Shown here: positions 31,127-39,755 of the stretch, one piece after another
Numbering within the stretch: the first letter of the stretch is position 1
Layout of the letters: each line of letters begins with the position of its first letter
Source of the DNA: Micromonospora okii
Lineage (GTDB): Bacteria > Actinomycetota > Actinomycetes > Mycobacteriales > Micromonosporaceae
Direction: 5' to 3'
Assembly: GCF_020884795.1 (NCBI RefSeq)
Contig: NZ_BBZF01000024.1
Location: forward strand, 132,717 to 196,716
DNA length: 64,000 nucleotides
Position numbers and translations under genes: made by a program
Notes under the pieces: generated by a model
Seen by the model: the letters and a program-made list of their open reading frames with translations, nothing else
Told to the model about the DNA's origin: nothing
Database searches by the model: none

Positions 31127-31996
31127 ATGTCGACCTTGGCCTACGAGATCGTGGACGTCTTCACCGACCGCCCCTTCGCCGGCAACCCCCTCGCGGTGGT
31201 GTTCGGCGCCGAAGGGCTCGCCACCGAGCAGATGCAGGCGCTCGCGCTGGAGTTCAACCTCTCCGAGACGGTGTTCGTGTTGCCGCCCACCCAGTTCGCG
31301 GCCACCTACCGGGCAAGGATCTTCACCCCCACCGACGAGCTGCCGTTCGCCGGGCACCCGAGCGTCGGCGCGGCGGTGACCGCGAGCCGGCGCGGCATGT
31401 TCGGCGTGGGGCAGGTCACCCAGGAGTGCGGGGCCGGGGTGCTGCCGATCGAGGTGACCGCCACCGGCGCGACGCTGACCGGCGGCAGCCCGACCCTCGG
31501 CCCGGAGCTGGACCTGGAGCCGCTGCTGGAGATGGTCGGCCTCGACGCCGACGACCACACCGGCCCGGCGCCCCGGGTGGCCGGCTGCGGGCTGGAGTTC
31601 CCGTACCTGCCGGTGCGCCCGGACGCGGTGGCCCGCGCCCGGGTCAACGCGGCGGCGGCGGAGCGGTACGGCATCGAGCATGTCAGCGTCTTCTCCTGGA
31701 ACGCCGACTCGCAAACCGCGCACGCCCGGGTCTTCGTCCCCGGCCACGGTGTCCCGGAGGACCCGGCGACCGGCTCGGCCGCCCTCGGGCTCGGCGTGTG
31801 GCTGGTCGCCAGCGGCCTGCTCCCCGGCGACGGGCTCTCCGACTACGTCGTCCGGCAGGGCGCCGAGATCAACCGCCCGTCGCTGCTGACCTGCACGGTC
31901 ACCGCAGCGCAGGGCTCGGCGGTCGGCGCGACGGTGAGCGGCCACGTGATGCCCGTGGCCCGGGGCGAGATCGCGGTCCCCCCTTTCCTGGGGTAA
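31127..31996 (+). CDS. PhzF-family isomerase/epimerase-like protein (289 aa)
   Basis: This has a diaminopimelate-epimerase-like fold with two matching halves: VDVFTDRPFAGNPLAVVF, the catalytic Glu47 in FNLSETVFVLPP, FTPTDELPFAGHPSVGAA, and in the second half HARVFVPGHGVPEDPATGSAALGLGVWL. It belongs to the PhzF family, but no phenazine genes are nearby, so it is one of the many housekeeping-type homologues of unknown substrate. ATG 31127 follows a TACTGT box. The TAA stop lies in a dispersed repeat. Confidence 0.88.
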   Translation: MSTLAYEIVDVFTDRPFAGNPLAVVFGAEGLATEQMQALALEFNLSETVFVLPPTQFAATYRARIFTPTDELPFAGHPSVGAAVTASRRGMFGVGQVTQECGAGVLPIEVTATGATLTGGSPTLGPELDLEPLLEMVGLDADDHTGPAPRVAGCGLEFPYLPVRPDAVARARVNAAAAERYGIEHVSVFSWNADSQTAHARVFVPGHGVPEDPATGSAALGLGVWLVASGLLPGDGLSDYVVRQGAEINRPSLLTCTVTAAQGSAVGATVSGHVMPVARGEIAVPPFLG

Positions 31997-32046
31997 GGAA
32001 GGGCCCCTTGTTAACGCCTACGGTAGAGAAGGGAACCCTTCTCACC
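31995..32046. repeat. GTTAACGC/CGGTAGAG dispersed repeat, copy at the PhzF-like gene end
   Basis: AAGGAAGGGCCCCTT, then GTTAACGCCTACGGTAGAG, then AAGGGAACCCTTCTC. GGAAGGG and CCCTTCT arms make it hairpin-forming. The first two bases are the AA of the gene's TAA stop. A close copy is at 42402-42454 and a decayed one at 24924-24969. Confidence 0.85.
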
Positions 32047-32111
32047 AACACCGGTGTTGCGGGGCGCGGTGGGTGGGAGGACGGGGAGTCGGGATGCGGG
32101 AGGATGCCGGG

Positions 32112-32627
32112 GTGACCGACGAGGTGGACGACCGGGTCAGCACGCCCCTGGTCGACGAGGCGGTGAAGAAGGCCGCCGTCGCCTGGGTGGGCGTCGCGGG
32201 CGAGCCGGCGCGGGCGCTGTGGTGCGTACCGGCGGACGGGTCGCTCCTGGTGGTGAGCGGCCCCGGCGAGCAGGCCGCGCCCGGGCTGGCGGAGGCGGCC
32301 GAGGCCCACGTCACCCTGCGCGGCGACCACGGCGGGCGGATCGTCACCTGGCCGGCCCGGGTGACCGGGGTCGCGCCGGACACCGAGGAGTGGGCGGCCC
32401 TCGCCCCGACGGTCGCCGCCAAGCGGCTGAACGCCCCCGGGCCCACGGCGGACCTCGTGGCCCGGTGGGCCGCCGACGGCTGCGCCCTGGTCCGGCTGAC
32501 GCCGGCCGGCGAGCCGGTGGCCGGCGACGGGCTGCCCGACGATTCGCTCGCCGAGCCGCCCCGGGAGACCCCGGCGGTCCGGGCCGTCCGCAAGCCGTTC
32601 CGTCTGCACCGCGTCCGACGCCGCTGA
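32112..32627 (+). CDS. hypothetical protein, possible split-barrel flavin-type fold (171 aa)
   Basis: I do not recognise the family firmly. The pattern AAVAWVGVAGEPARALWCVPADGSLLVVSGPGEQ, AHVTLRGDHGGRIVTWPARVTGVAPDTEEWAALAPTVAAKRLN recalls pyridoxamine-phosphate-oxidase-like split barrels, but no FMN motif is clear. The C-terminus is very basic (KPFRLHRVRRR). GTG 32112 with GGGAGG (32098-32103) is preferred; ATG 32094 is a possible alternative. A 16-bp tandem array follows directly. Confidence 0.65.
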   Translation: MTDEVDDRVSTPLVDEAVKKAAVAWVGVAGEPARALWCVPADGSLLVVSGPGEQAAPGLAEAAEAHVTLRGDHGGRIVTWPARVTGVAPDTEEWAALAPTVAAKRLNAPGPTADLVARWAADGCALVRLTPAGEPVAGDGLPDDSLAEPPRETPAVRAVRKPFRLHRVRRR

Positions 32628-32630
32628 ACC

Positions 32631-32783
32631 GGGCCGCCAACCGGCCGGGCCGCCAACCGGCCGGGCCGCCGGACGGCCGAACCGCCAAACGGCCTGGCCG
32701 CCGGACGGCCGAACCGCCAAACGGCCGGGCCGCTGGACCGCCAAACGGCCTGGCCGCCAAACGGGCCGGACCGCCGGATTCCC
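32631..32783. repeat. 16-bp tandem repeat array (about nine units)
   Basis: Units of 16 bp run head to tail: GGGCCGCCAACCGGCC twice, then GGGCCGCCGGACGGCC, GAACCGCCAAACGGCC, TGGCCGCCGGACGGCC, GAACCGCCAAACGGCC, one unit with an 8-bp insertion, TGGCCGCCAAACGGGCC, and a fading unit. The core GGCCGCC...GGCC is nearly palindromic. It fills most of the gap between the hypothetical gene and the HAD gene. Confidence 0.85.
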
Positions 32784-32880
32784 GGACCCGCCGGACGATT
32801 GGACCGCCGACCGGGGCGGGGCCGCCGGGCCGGCCGACCGGCGGCCCCGCTCCGGCCGTCCGTCGAGGGAGGGCCCGGGA

Positions 32881-33579
32881 TCAGGCCGGTACGGCGATCG
32901 GGTCCAGCAGGCCGAGGACTTCGCTCAGCGAGCGCAGCACCGGCCCGTCCCAGGCGGGCTCGGCGTTGAAGACCATGTGCTCGGCGAGGTCCGGCGCGGC
33001 GAGCCGTACCGCCGTCATCCCCGCCCGCCGCGCGCCGGTGAGTTCCTGGCTGCCGCCGTCGCCGACGTACAGGCAGTCGGCCGGGGTCAGCCCGAGCTGA
33101 CGGCACGCGGCCAGGTAGAGCGCCGGGTCGGGCTTGCAGCGCCCGAGGAGCACCGAGAACACCCGCGCGTCGAGCAGCGGGGCCACGGCGAGCCGCGGCA
33201 GGAACGCCGGCAGCTCGTGGGTGCAGTCGCTGACCAGGCCCGTGCGTACGCCCCGCCGGCGCAGCGCGGTCAGCACGGGCACCGCCTCGTCGCGCAGGCG
33301 GGTGTCCGCCCGGATGGCCCGGTGGCGGGCGGCCACCGCCGCGCGCAGCGCGCCCTCCGGCGGGTGTACGCCGGCCTGCGCGCACACCCAGCGCAGGGTG
33401 GCCTCGGCGTCGCCGAGGCGACCGCTGGCCCGCTGGTAGTAGCTGCCGTCGAGCACCTCGATGAACGCGTCGACCGGGCAGCCGAGCAGCTCTGCGGTGG
33501 AGCGGTGGCCCGCGCCGCGCCGCACGGAACGGGTGAGCGTGCCGAAGAAGTCGAACAGCACCGCCTGGAAAAAGGGCAT
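32881..33579 (-). CDS. HAD-superfamily hydrolase (232 aa)
   Basis: The four HAD motifs are visible: I FDFFGTLT (nucleophile Asp10), II GLVSDCT, III around GRCKPDPALYLAA, and IV CLYVGDGGSQELTGARRAGM. In motif I the position two after the nucleophile, usually Asp in phosphatases, is Phe12. This is seen in some dehalogenase-like HADs, so the reaction is uncertain. The cap domain lies between motifs I and II (about 20-95). It is divergent from the EamA gene. Confidence 0.85.
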   Translation of the reverse strand: MPFFQAVLFDFFGTLTRSVRRGAGHRSTAELLGCPVDAFIEVLDGSYYQRASGRLGDAEATLRWVCAQAGVHPPEGALRAAVAARHRAIRADTRLRDEAVPVLTALRRRGVRTGLVSDCTHELPAFLPRLAVAPLLDARVFSVLLGRCKPDPALYLAACRQLGLTPADCLYVGDGGSQELTGARRAGMTAVRLAAPDLAEHMVFNAEPAWDGPVLRSLSEVLGLLDPIAVPA

Positions 33580-33683
33580 GGGGGAGTGCCTCCGGGCGTC
33601 GAGGGGGAGGGTCGCCGGGACGCCATGATCGTAACCGGACGTCTACGTTCTGTGGTGGCCGTGCCGTGTGAGGATTGCTTTCC

Positions 33684-34694
33684 GTGTCCCTCCCCGCGCC
33701 CCACCGCCCGCCGGTCGACCCGCTGACCGGCGGGGCCGTCGTCCTCGCCGTCGTCGCGGTGTCGTCGTCCGCGCCGCTGGTCGCGTTCGCCGCCGCGCCG
33801 GCCCTGGCGATCGCGTTCTGGCGGAACCTGCTCTCGGCCGGCGCGCTCGGCCCGTTCGCGCTGGCCCGGCGGCGGGCCGAGTTCCGGGCGCTGACCGTCG
33901 GCGCGGGGCGGCGCGCGGGCGCGTACTGCGTGCTGTCCGGGCTGGCGCTGGCCGCGCACTTCGCCACCTGGATGCCGAGCGTCCAGCTCACGTCCGTCGC
34001 CGCCGCCACCGCCCTGGTCGCCACCCAGCCGGTGTGGCAGGGGCTGATCGCCCGCTTCCAGGGGTGCCGGCTGCCGCCGGTGGTCTGGGTCGGCATCGGG
34101 GTGGCGGTGGGCGGTGCCGCGCTCGCCTCGGGGGCCGACGTCGCCGTCTCCGGCCCGGCGTTCGCCGGCGACCTGCTGGCGGTGGCCGGCGGCCTGTTCG
34201 CCGCGGTCTACACCGCCCTCGGCGAGCGGGCGCGGGCCACGGTCAGCACCACCACGTACACCACCGTCTGCTACGGGGTGTGCGCGTTGGCCCTGCTGGT
34301 CGTCTGCCTGGTCGGCGGGGTGCCGCTGGCCGGTTGGGACACCGGCACCTGGCTGGCGATCCTGGCCTTGGTGGCCGGGGCCCAACTGCTCGGCCACTCG
34401 ATGTTCAACTACGCGCTGCGGCGGGTCCCGGCGACCACGGTCAGCGTGCTGGGCCTGCTGGAGGCGCCGGGGGCAGCGGTGATCGCCTGGGCCTGGCTCG
34501 GCCAGCTTCCCCGGGCCGCCGCGCTGCCCGGGCTGGCGCTGCTCCTCGTCGGCGTCGCCGTGGTGGTGCTCGGCGGGGCGCGCGCCGGCCGCCGCGCCCT
34601 GCCCACCCCGCTCCCGGCCGACGCCACCCCGCTCCCGGCCGACGCGACGCTGTCGGCCGACGCCGATCCGTCGACCGAGCGCCCCTCCGCCTGA
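33684..34694 (+). CDS. EamA/DMT-family transporter (336 aa)
   Basis: This is a ten-helix membrane protein with two EamA repeats. The first includes AIAFWRNLLSAGALGPFAL and SVQLTSVAAATALVATQPVWQGLIARF. The second includes GDLLAVAGGLFAAVYTALGERAR and LLGHSMFNYALRRVPATTVSVLGLLEAPGAAVIAWAWLGQ. It probably exports or imports a metabolite. The low-complexity tail has a short direct repeat (TPLPADATPLPADAT). AGGA 9 bases before GTG 33684 fixes that start over TTG 33675. Confidence 0.88.
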   Translation: MSLPAPHRPPVDPLTGGAVVLAVVAVSSSAPLVAFAAAPALAIAFWRNLLSAGALGPFALARRRAEFRALTVGAGRRAGAYCVLSGLALAAHFATWMPSVQLTSVAAATALVATQPVWQGLIARFQGCRLPPVVWVGIGVAVGGAALASGADVAVSGPAFAGDLLAVAGGLFAAVYTALGERARATVSTTTYTTVCYGVCALALLVVCLVGGVPLAGWDTGTWLAILALVAGAQLLGHSMFNYALRRVPATTVSVLGLLEAPGAAVIAWAWLGQLPRAAALPGLALLLVGVAVVVLGGARAGRRALPTPLPADATPLPADATLSADADPSTERPSA

Positions 34695-34779
34695 AGCGGG
34701 GATCGTCCCCGAGAGTCGCCGTTCCGCCGCCGGGCCGGGTCCGTTCCGTCCAGAGTGCGAGGGGAGGGGGTGGTGGCGG

Positions 34780-36918
34780 GTGGGCGAGGAGGGCGGGGAC
34801 GGCCTCTCCGTGACACCGGCGGCGGAGTTCCCGGCGCCGACGCCGGACGAGGTGCGGGCGCTGCGCCGCGTCGGCGAACGGTGGGGGGCGGCGCGGGCGG
34901 CGGGACGGGCCGCGCCGCTGCCGGTCGACCCGACCCTCGGGCGGTACCGCCTGCGTCCCGCCCCGAGCCGGTTCGGCCGGCTGACGCCGATAGAGCTGTT
35001 CCGCGTCGGCGAGCCGGACGAGCTGGTCGCCACGGAACGGGCCAACCTGCCCGGGTCCCGCCTCGGCCGGGGCCTCGCCCGGCTCCGGCGTACCGTGTTC
35101 GGCCCGCCGCTGACCAGCGCGGCGGTGCTCTACGAGCGGATGCGCAAGCTGGTCGCCCTGCCGGTGCTCTCCTCCGACCTGCTCAGTTCGGTGGCGTACG
35201 GGCCGGAGGCGATGCTGACCGTGCTGCTGCTGGCCGGCGGCGGCGCGCTGGCGCTGTCCCTGCCGCTGGCCGCCGCGCTGGTGCTGCTGATGGTGGCGGT
35301 GGGCGTCTCCTACCGGCAGACGATCCCGGCCTACCCGCACGGCGCCGGCTCGTACATCGTGGCGGGCGACAACCTGGGGTCGCTGGCGGGGCTGGCGGCG
35401 GCGGCCGGCCTGATGATCGACTACGTGCTGACCGTGGCGGTCTCGGTCTCCGCCGGGGTGCGCGCGGTCACCTCGGCGCTGCCGGGGCTCGCCGGGTTCA
35501 CCGTCCCGCTCGGCGTGCTGGTGATCGCCGCGCTGCTCGCCGGGAACCTGCGCGGCGTCCGTACCGCCGGGAACCTGTTCGTCCTGCCCACGTACGCCTT
35601 CGTGGTCGCGCTGCTGGCGGTGCTCGGCGCCGGGTTCCACGACGCGGCCGGCCGGGGGTTCGCGGCGCTGCCGCCGCCGGACGTGCCGGCCGTGGAGGGG
35701 CTGGGCCTGCTGCTCGTGCTGCGGGCGTTCTCCTCCGGCGCGGTGTCGATGACGGGCATCGAGGCGGTGTCGAACGCGGTGCCGGCGTTCCGCCCGCCGG
35801 AGTGGCGCAACGCGCGCACCACCCTCGGCTGGATGGTGGCCATGCTGGTGCTGCTCTTCGCCGGCATCACCGTGCTGGTGCACCTCGACGGGCTCGCGCC
35901 GAGGCCGGGGCAGACCCTGCTGTCCCAGCTCGCCCGCGCCAGCTTCCCCACCGGCCCCTGGTACGCGCTGGTGCAGGCGGCGACCGCGCTGATCCTGCTG
36001 CTGGCCGCGAACACCGCCTTCAACGACTTCCCCCGACTGCTGTACTTCATGGCCCGGGCCGGGCACGCCCCGCGCCGGTTCCTGCACATGGGGGACCGGT
36101 TGGCTTTCAGCAACGGGCTCGTCGCCCTCTGCCTCCCGGCCGCCGCCGTCTTCGTCATCTTCCGGGGGCACACCGAGGCGCTGGTCCCCCTGTACGCGGT
36201 CGGGGTGTTCCTGGCGTTCACCCTCTCCCAGGCCGGCATGGTGGTGCACTGGCGGCGCGAGCGGGGCCGGCGCTGGCGGCGGCGGCTGGCGGTCAACGCG
36301 TTCGGCGCGACGGTCTCCGGGCTGGTGCTGGCGACCGCCGCCGTCGCCAAGTTCACCGAGGGCGCGTGGGTGGTGGTCGTCGCCGTGCCGCTGCTGGTGC
36401 TGGTCTTCCAGCGGGTGCAGCGTCACTACCGGACGCTGCACCGGGCGCTGGCCCTGCGCCCGCCCCCGCCCGCCGGGGCCGCCCCGCCGGAGGGGGAGGA
36501 ACTGCCGCAGCAGGTGCGCAACCTGGTGGTGGTGCCGGTGGCGCGGCTGAACCGGGCGTCGCTGCGCGCCCTGGCGTACGCGGCCTCGCTCGGCCAGCCG
36601 ACGCTGGCGGTGCACATCGCCCCGGAGGAGGGGGAGGCGGACCGGTTCCGCGAGCAGTGGGAGGCGTGGGGGGACCACCTGCGGCTGGAGACGATCGTGT
36701 CGCCGTACCGGGCGGTGGTCGGGCCGCTGGCGCACTACCTGGAGGCGCTGCACGCCTCCCGGGCCGACCTGGTGCTCACCGTGATCGTGCCCGAGGTGGT
36801 GCCGCGCCGCCGCTGGCACCGGCCGCTGCACAGCCGAGCCGAGCACCGGCTGCGCGGCGCGTTGCAGGCGCTGCCCGGCGTCGTGGTGACCAGCGTCCCG
36901 GTCCACCTGGGCGAGTGA
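34780..36918 (+). CDS. APC-superfamily permease with cytosolic C-terminal domain, KimA-like (712 aa)
   Basis: After a 110-residue cytosolic N-terminus come about 12 membrane helices: LLSSVAYGPEAMLTVLLLAGG, VGVSYRQTIPAYPHGAGSYIVA, SSGAVSMTGIEAVSNAVPAF and NTAFNDFPRLLYFMARAGHAPRRFLHMGDR. These details, with the about 170-residue cytosolic C-terminal domain (NLVVVPVARLNRASLRALAYAASLG, USP-like), fit the KimA/YdaO class of K+/H+ symporters. Potassium transport is the best guess but amino-acid transport cannot be excluded. GTG 34780 has a GAGGGGAGGGGG purine run upstream. Confidence 0.82.
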   Translation: MGEEGGDGLSVTPAAEFPAPTPDEVRALRRVGERWGAARAAGRAAPLPVDPTLGRYRLRPAPSRFGRLTPIELFRVGEPDELVATERANLPGSRLGRGLARLRRTVFGPPLTSAAVLYERMRKLVALPVLSSDLLSSVAYGPEAMLTVLLLAGGGALALSLPLAAALVLLMVAVGVSYRQTIPAYPHGAGSYIVAGDNLGSLAGLAAAAGLMIDYVLTVAVSVSAGVRAVTSALPGLAGFTVPLGVLVIAALLAGNLRGVRTAGNLFVLPTYAFVVALLAVLGAGFHDAAGRGFAALPPPDVPAVEGLGLLLVLRAFSSGAVSMTGIEAVSNAVPAFRPPEWRNARTTLGWMVAMLVLLFAGITVLVHLDGLAPRPGQTLLSQLARASFPTGPWYALVQAATALILLLAANTAFNDFPRLLYFMARAGHAPRRFLHMGDRLAFSNGLVALCLPAAAVFVIFRGHTEALVPLYAVGVFLAFTLSQAGMVVHWRRERGRRWRRRLAVNAFGATVSGLVLATAAVAKFTEGAWVVVVAVPLLVLVFQRVQRHYRTLHRALALRPPPPAGAAPPEGEELPQQVRNLVVVPVARLNRASLRALAYAASLGQPTLAVHIAPEEGEADRFREQWEAWGDHLRLETIVSPYRAVVGPLAHYLEALHASRADLVLTVIVPEVVPRRRWHRPLHSRAEHRLRGALQALPGVVVTSVPVHLGE

Positions 36919-37008
36919 CGACGCACGCCGGACCCGCCTCCCGGACCCCGCCTTCCGTCGGTCCGCCTACCGGCTCCGGCCCGGCCCCGCCTCACGGCCC
37001 TCGGTGGG

Positions 37009-37854
37009 TCACGCCTCGACGCCGACCGCCCTCGCGCTGGCCGCCCAGAGCCGGGCCGCGAGCCGGGGGTCGGCGGCCCTGGGCAGCGGTCGGCGCGGCC
37101 GGCGGTCGGCGTAGTAGCCGCCGTCGACCAGCCGGGCCCGGTCCTGGTTGGTGAGCCAGACCAGGGTCTCCGCGCCCTTCTCCGGGCTGCGCAACGGCAG
37201 GAGCCGCATGCCGAGGGCGACCAGGCGGCTGTCCGTGCCGAACCGGCTCCGCACCACGCCGGGATGGAAGCAGTACGCCGCGACCTCCGGCCAGCGCCGC
37301 GCCGCCTCGGCGGTGAACAGGATGTTGGCCTGCTTGCTGGTGCCGTAGGCGCGGATCGGCCCGTACCCGCGCAGGGTCCGGTTGAGGTCGTCCGGGTCCA
37401 GCACCCCGCTGCGGTGCGCGGCGGAGGCGGTGACCACCATCCGGCCCACCCGGTCGCGCAGCAGGACGCTGAGCAGGAACGGGGCCAGGTGGTTGGCCTG
37501 CATCGACAGCTCGAACCCGTCCACCGTGGTCACCGGCTGCAACACGATCGCCCCGGCGTTGTTGGCGAGCACGTCGATCCGGTCGTACGCGGCGCGCAGC
37601 CGCTCGGCCAGCCCCCGCACGTCGTCGAGGACGGCGAAGTCGGCCCGGAACAGCTCGGGCCGCTCGCCGCTGGCCTCCCGTACCCGGTCGCCGGCGGCCT
37701 GGAGGCGGGCCGGGTCCCGGCCGACGAGCACCACCCGGTCGCCGCGCCGGGCCAGGTCGACGGCGGCGGCCAGCCCGATGCCGGAGCTGGCCCCGGTCAC
37801 CACGACGGTCCGACGCCCAGTGAGATCTTCCACAGCTCCGTTCACCCCGCTCAT
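37009..37854 (-). CDS. short-chain dehydrogenase, retinol-dehydrogenase-like (281 aa)
   Basis: TGASSGIG binds the cofactor, NNAG follows, and the catalytic residues are in the VVTASAAHRSG segment and YGTSKQANILF (YxxxK). LQANHLAPFLLSVLL-type and VAAYCFHPGVVRSRFG segments are typical of the WWOX/retinol-dehydrogenase subgroup. The substrate is unknown. It is transcribed divergently from the CitE-like lyase gene. Confidence 0.9.
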   Translation of the reverse strand: MSGVNGAVEDLTGRRTVVVTGASSGIGLAAAVDLARRGDRVVLVGRDPARLQAAGDRVREASGERPELFRADFAVLDDVRGLAERLRAAYDRIDVLANNAGAIVLQPVTTVDGFELSMQANHLAPFLLSVLLRDRVGRMVVTASAAHRSGVLDPDDLNRTLRGYGPIRAYGTSKQANILFTAEAARRWPEVAAYCFHPGVVRSRFGTDSRLVALGMRLLPLRSPEKGAETLVWLTNQDRARLVDGGYYADRRPRRPLPRAADPRLAARLWAASARAVGVEA

Positions 37855-37968
37855 GGCGCGAGGTTACCGTGGCGTCACAAACACCTTTGCGATCGTTAAG
37901 TCCGCCGCTGCGGCGGGCCCCTGTCTGCCCGTCGACCCGCCGCGTCGACGCGGGAAGGAGCGCATTCG

Positions 37969-38922
37969 ATGGCCGCTGTCGGTCGCCCCCGCCGGTCCTG
38001 CCTCGCCGTGCCGGGTTCCAGCGTCAAGATGCTCGGCAAGGCCCAGGGCCTCCCCGCCGACCAGGTCTTCCTCGACCTGGAGGACGCCGTCGCCCCGCTG
38101 GCCAAGCCGGACGCGCGCAAGAACATCGTGGCCGCGCTGAACGAGGGCGACTGGGCCGGCAAGACCCGGGTGGTCCGGGTGAACGACCTCACCACCCCGT
38201 GGACGTACCGGGACGTCGTCGAGGTCGTCGAGGGCGCCGGGGCCAACCTCGACTGCGTCATGCTGCCGAAGGTGCAGAACGCCGCCCAGGTGCAGTGGCT
38301 CGACCTCACGCTCACCCAGATCGAGAAGACCCTCGGCCTGGCGGTCGGCCGCATCGGCATCGAGGCGCAGATCGAGAACGCCGCCGGCCTGGTCAACATC
38401 AACGCGATCGCCGCCGCGTCGCCCCGGGTCGAGACGATCATCTTCGGCCCGGCCGACTTCATGGCCTCGATCAACATGAAGTCGCTGGTGGTGGGCGCGC
38501 TGATCCCCGACTACCCGGGCGACCCGTACCACTACATCCTCATGCGGATCCTGATGGCCGCCCGGATGCACGACAAGCAGGCCATCGACGGCCCGTTCCT
38601 CCAGATCCGCGACGTCGACGGGTTCCGCGAGGTGGCCAGGCGCTCGGCCGCGCTGGGCTTCGACGGCAAGTGGGTGCTGCACCCCGGCCAGATCGACGCC
38701 GCGAACGAGGTCTACTCGCCGGCCCAGGCCGACTACGACCACGCCGAGCTGATCCTCGACGCGTACGAGCACTTCACCTCGGAGGCGGGCGGCCGGCTCG
38801 GCGCGGTGATGCTCGGCGACGAGATGATCGACGAGGCGTCCCGCAAGATGGCCCTGGTGATCGCGGCCAAGGGTCGCGCGGCCGGGATGACCCGCACGTC
38901 CAGCTTCACGCCTCCGGCCTAG
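37969..38922 (+). CDS. CitE-family malyl-CoA/beta-methylmalyl-CoA lyase (317 aa)
   Basis: This is a HpcH/HpaI/CitE TIM-barrel lyase. It shows SCLAVPGSSVKMLGKAQGLPADQVFLDLEDAVAP (Mg ligand in LDLEDAV), IGIEAQIENAAGLVNINAIA, IIFGPADFMASI and GFDGKWVLHPGQIDAANEVYSP. It resembles the Mcl1/MclA enzyme that splits beta-methylmalyl-CoA to glyoxylate and propionyl-CoA in the ethylmalonyl-CoA pathway. An acyl-CoA dehydrogenase (41200) and a MaoC hydratase (46243), the two preceding steps of that pathway, lie within 9 kb. GGAAGGAG at 37953-37960 precedes ATG 37969. Confidence 0.88.
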   Translation: MAAVGRPRRSCLAVPGSSVKMLGKAQGLPADQVFLDLEDAVAPLAKPDARKNIVAALNEGDWAGKTRVVRVNDLTTPWTYRDVVEVVEGAGANLDCVMLPKVQNAAQVQWLDLTLTQIEKTLGLAVGRIGIEAQIENAAGLVNINAIAAASPRVETIIFGPADFMASINMKSLVVGALIPDYPGDPYHYILMRILMAARMHDKQAIDGPFLQIRDVDGFREVARRSAALGFDGKWVLHPGQIDAANEVYSPAQADYDHAELILDAYEHFTSEAGGRLGAVMLGDEMIDEASRKMALVIAAKGRAAGMTRTSSFTPPA

Positions 38923-38930
38923 CGGGGCGC

Positions 38931-38953
38931 TGCCGCCCCGGGTCGGGGCGGCA
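38931..38953. terminator. bidirectional hairpin terminator
   Basis: TGCCGCCCCG (38931-38940) and CGGGGCGGCA (38944-38953) form a perfect 10-bp stem with loop GGT, between the lyase gene and the convergent DUF4190 gene. Confidence 0.8.
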
Positions 38954-38971
38954 CCCGCCGCACCGCGCGCG

Positions 38972-39484
38972 TCAGTAGCTGCTGCTGCCGCTCGTGCTGC
39001 CCGCGTAGATCGCGATGACGATCACCACGATGTAGAAGATGATCAACAGCGCCAGCAGGCCGGTGAGGATCCAGCCCACGATGATGGCCGCCTTCGCCAT
39101 CCCCTCGCCGGCCTCGCCGGTCTGCCGGATCTGCTTCATGGCGACGTGACCCATGATCGCGCCGATGGGCGCGGTGATGCAGGAGGCGAGGCCGACCAGG
39201 GCGAGCACCAGCGCCGCGACGGCCAGGCCGTTGGTCTTCGGCGCGACCGGGTAGCCGTAGCCGGGGTAGCCGGGGGGCGGGTAGCCGGCTGGCGCGTAGC
39301 CCGGCGCGGCGTACGGGTCGGCGACCGGGGCGGCCCGCTCCACCTTCATCCCCGCGTACGGGTCGGCGGGCGGGTACGGGTCGAGGCCGGCCGGCTGCCC
39401 GCTCACGAGGGTCGGGTCGACGGGCGGGGCGGACGGCTGGGACCACGGCTCGTTCTGGCCGTCGGTCGGAGGGGGGTATGTCAT
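38972..39484 (-). CDS. DUF4190-type small membrane protein with proline-rich N-terminus (170 aa)
   Basis: A Pro/Tyr-rich N-terminus (APGYAPAGYPPPGYPGYGYPV) precedes two helices: GLAVAALVLALVGLASCITAPIGAIMGHVAMKQI and MAKAAIIVGWILTGLLALLIIFYIVVIVIAIYAG. The loop HVAMKQIRQTGEAGEGMA is the DUF4190 hallmark. It ends STSGSSSY. Function is unknown. A paralogue (40536-41024) lies 1 kb away in the same orientation. Confidence 0.82.
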   Translation of the reverse strand: MTYPPPTDGQNEPWSQPSAPPVDPTLVSGQPAGLDPYPPADPYAGMKVERAAPVADPYAAPGYAPAGYPPPGYPGYGYPVAPKTNGLAVAALVLALVGLASCITAPIGAIMGHVAMKQIRQTGEAGEGMAKAAIIVGWILTGLLALLIIFYIVVIVIAIYAGSTSGSSSY

Positions 39485-39755
39485 CGGTGTCTCCGCGTCT
39501 GTCGAGGGTGCGCGGTCAGGGTAGCCAGGGCCGCCCAGAACCGTTGGCCCCGTCACCGGGTGCCGCGTTGCCCGGGGGAGGCGGAGCGGGCAGGATCGCG
39601 GCATGGCAATCGACGCGCGCGCCGCGGACCGTTCCGGCAGCCGACCACGACGGGACGTGAGCCGCCCCGGCCTGGTCCGACGCGGTCGCACCACCGTCGG
39701 GGCCGGCCCGACCGGGGAGGACGACGACCCGGCGCCGCTGGCCGAGCCGGTCACC

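Noticed and set aside
31127..31996. Phenazine biosynthesis gene cluster
   Set aside because: Only a PhzF-family homologue is present, a family common outside phenazine producers; no other phz gene is near.
32631..32783. CRISPR-like array
   Set aside because: Units are 16 bp and contiguous with no unique spacers, and there are no cas genes. The 44-bp and 29-bp repeats were rejected for the same reason.
34695..34779. c-di-AMP (ydaO-type) riboswitch before the KimA-like gene
   Set aside because: The gap is only 85 bases and shows none of the conserved riboswitch motifs.
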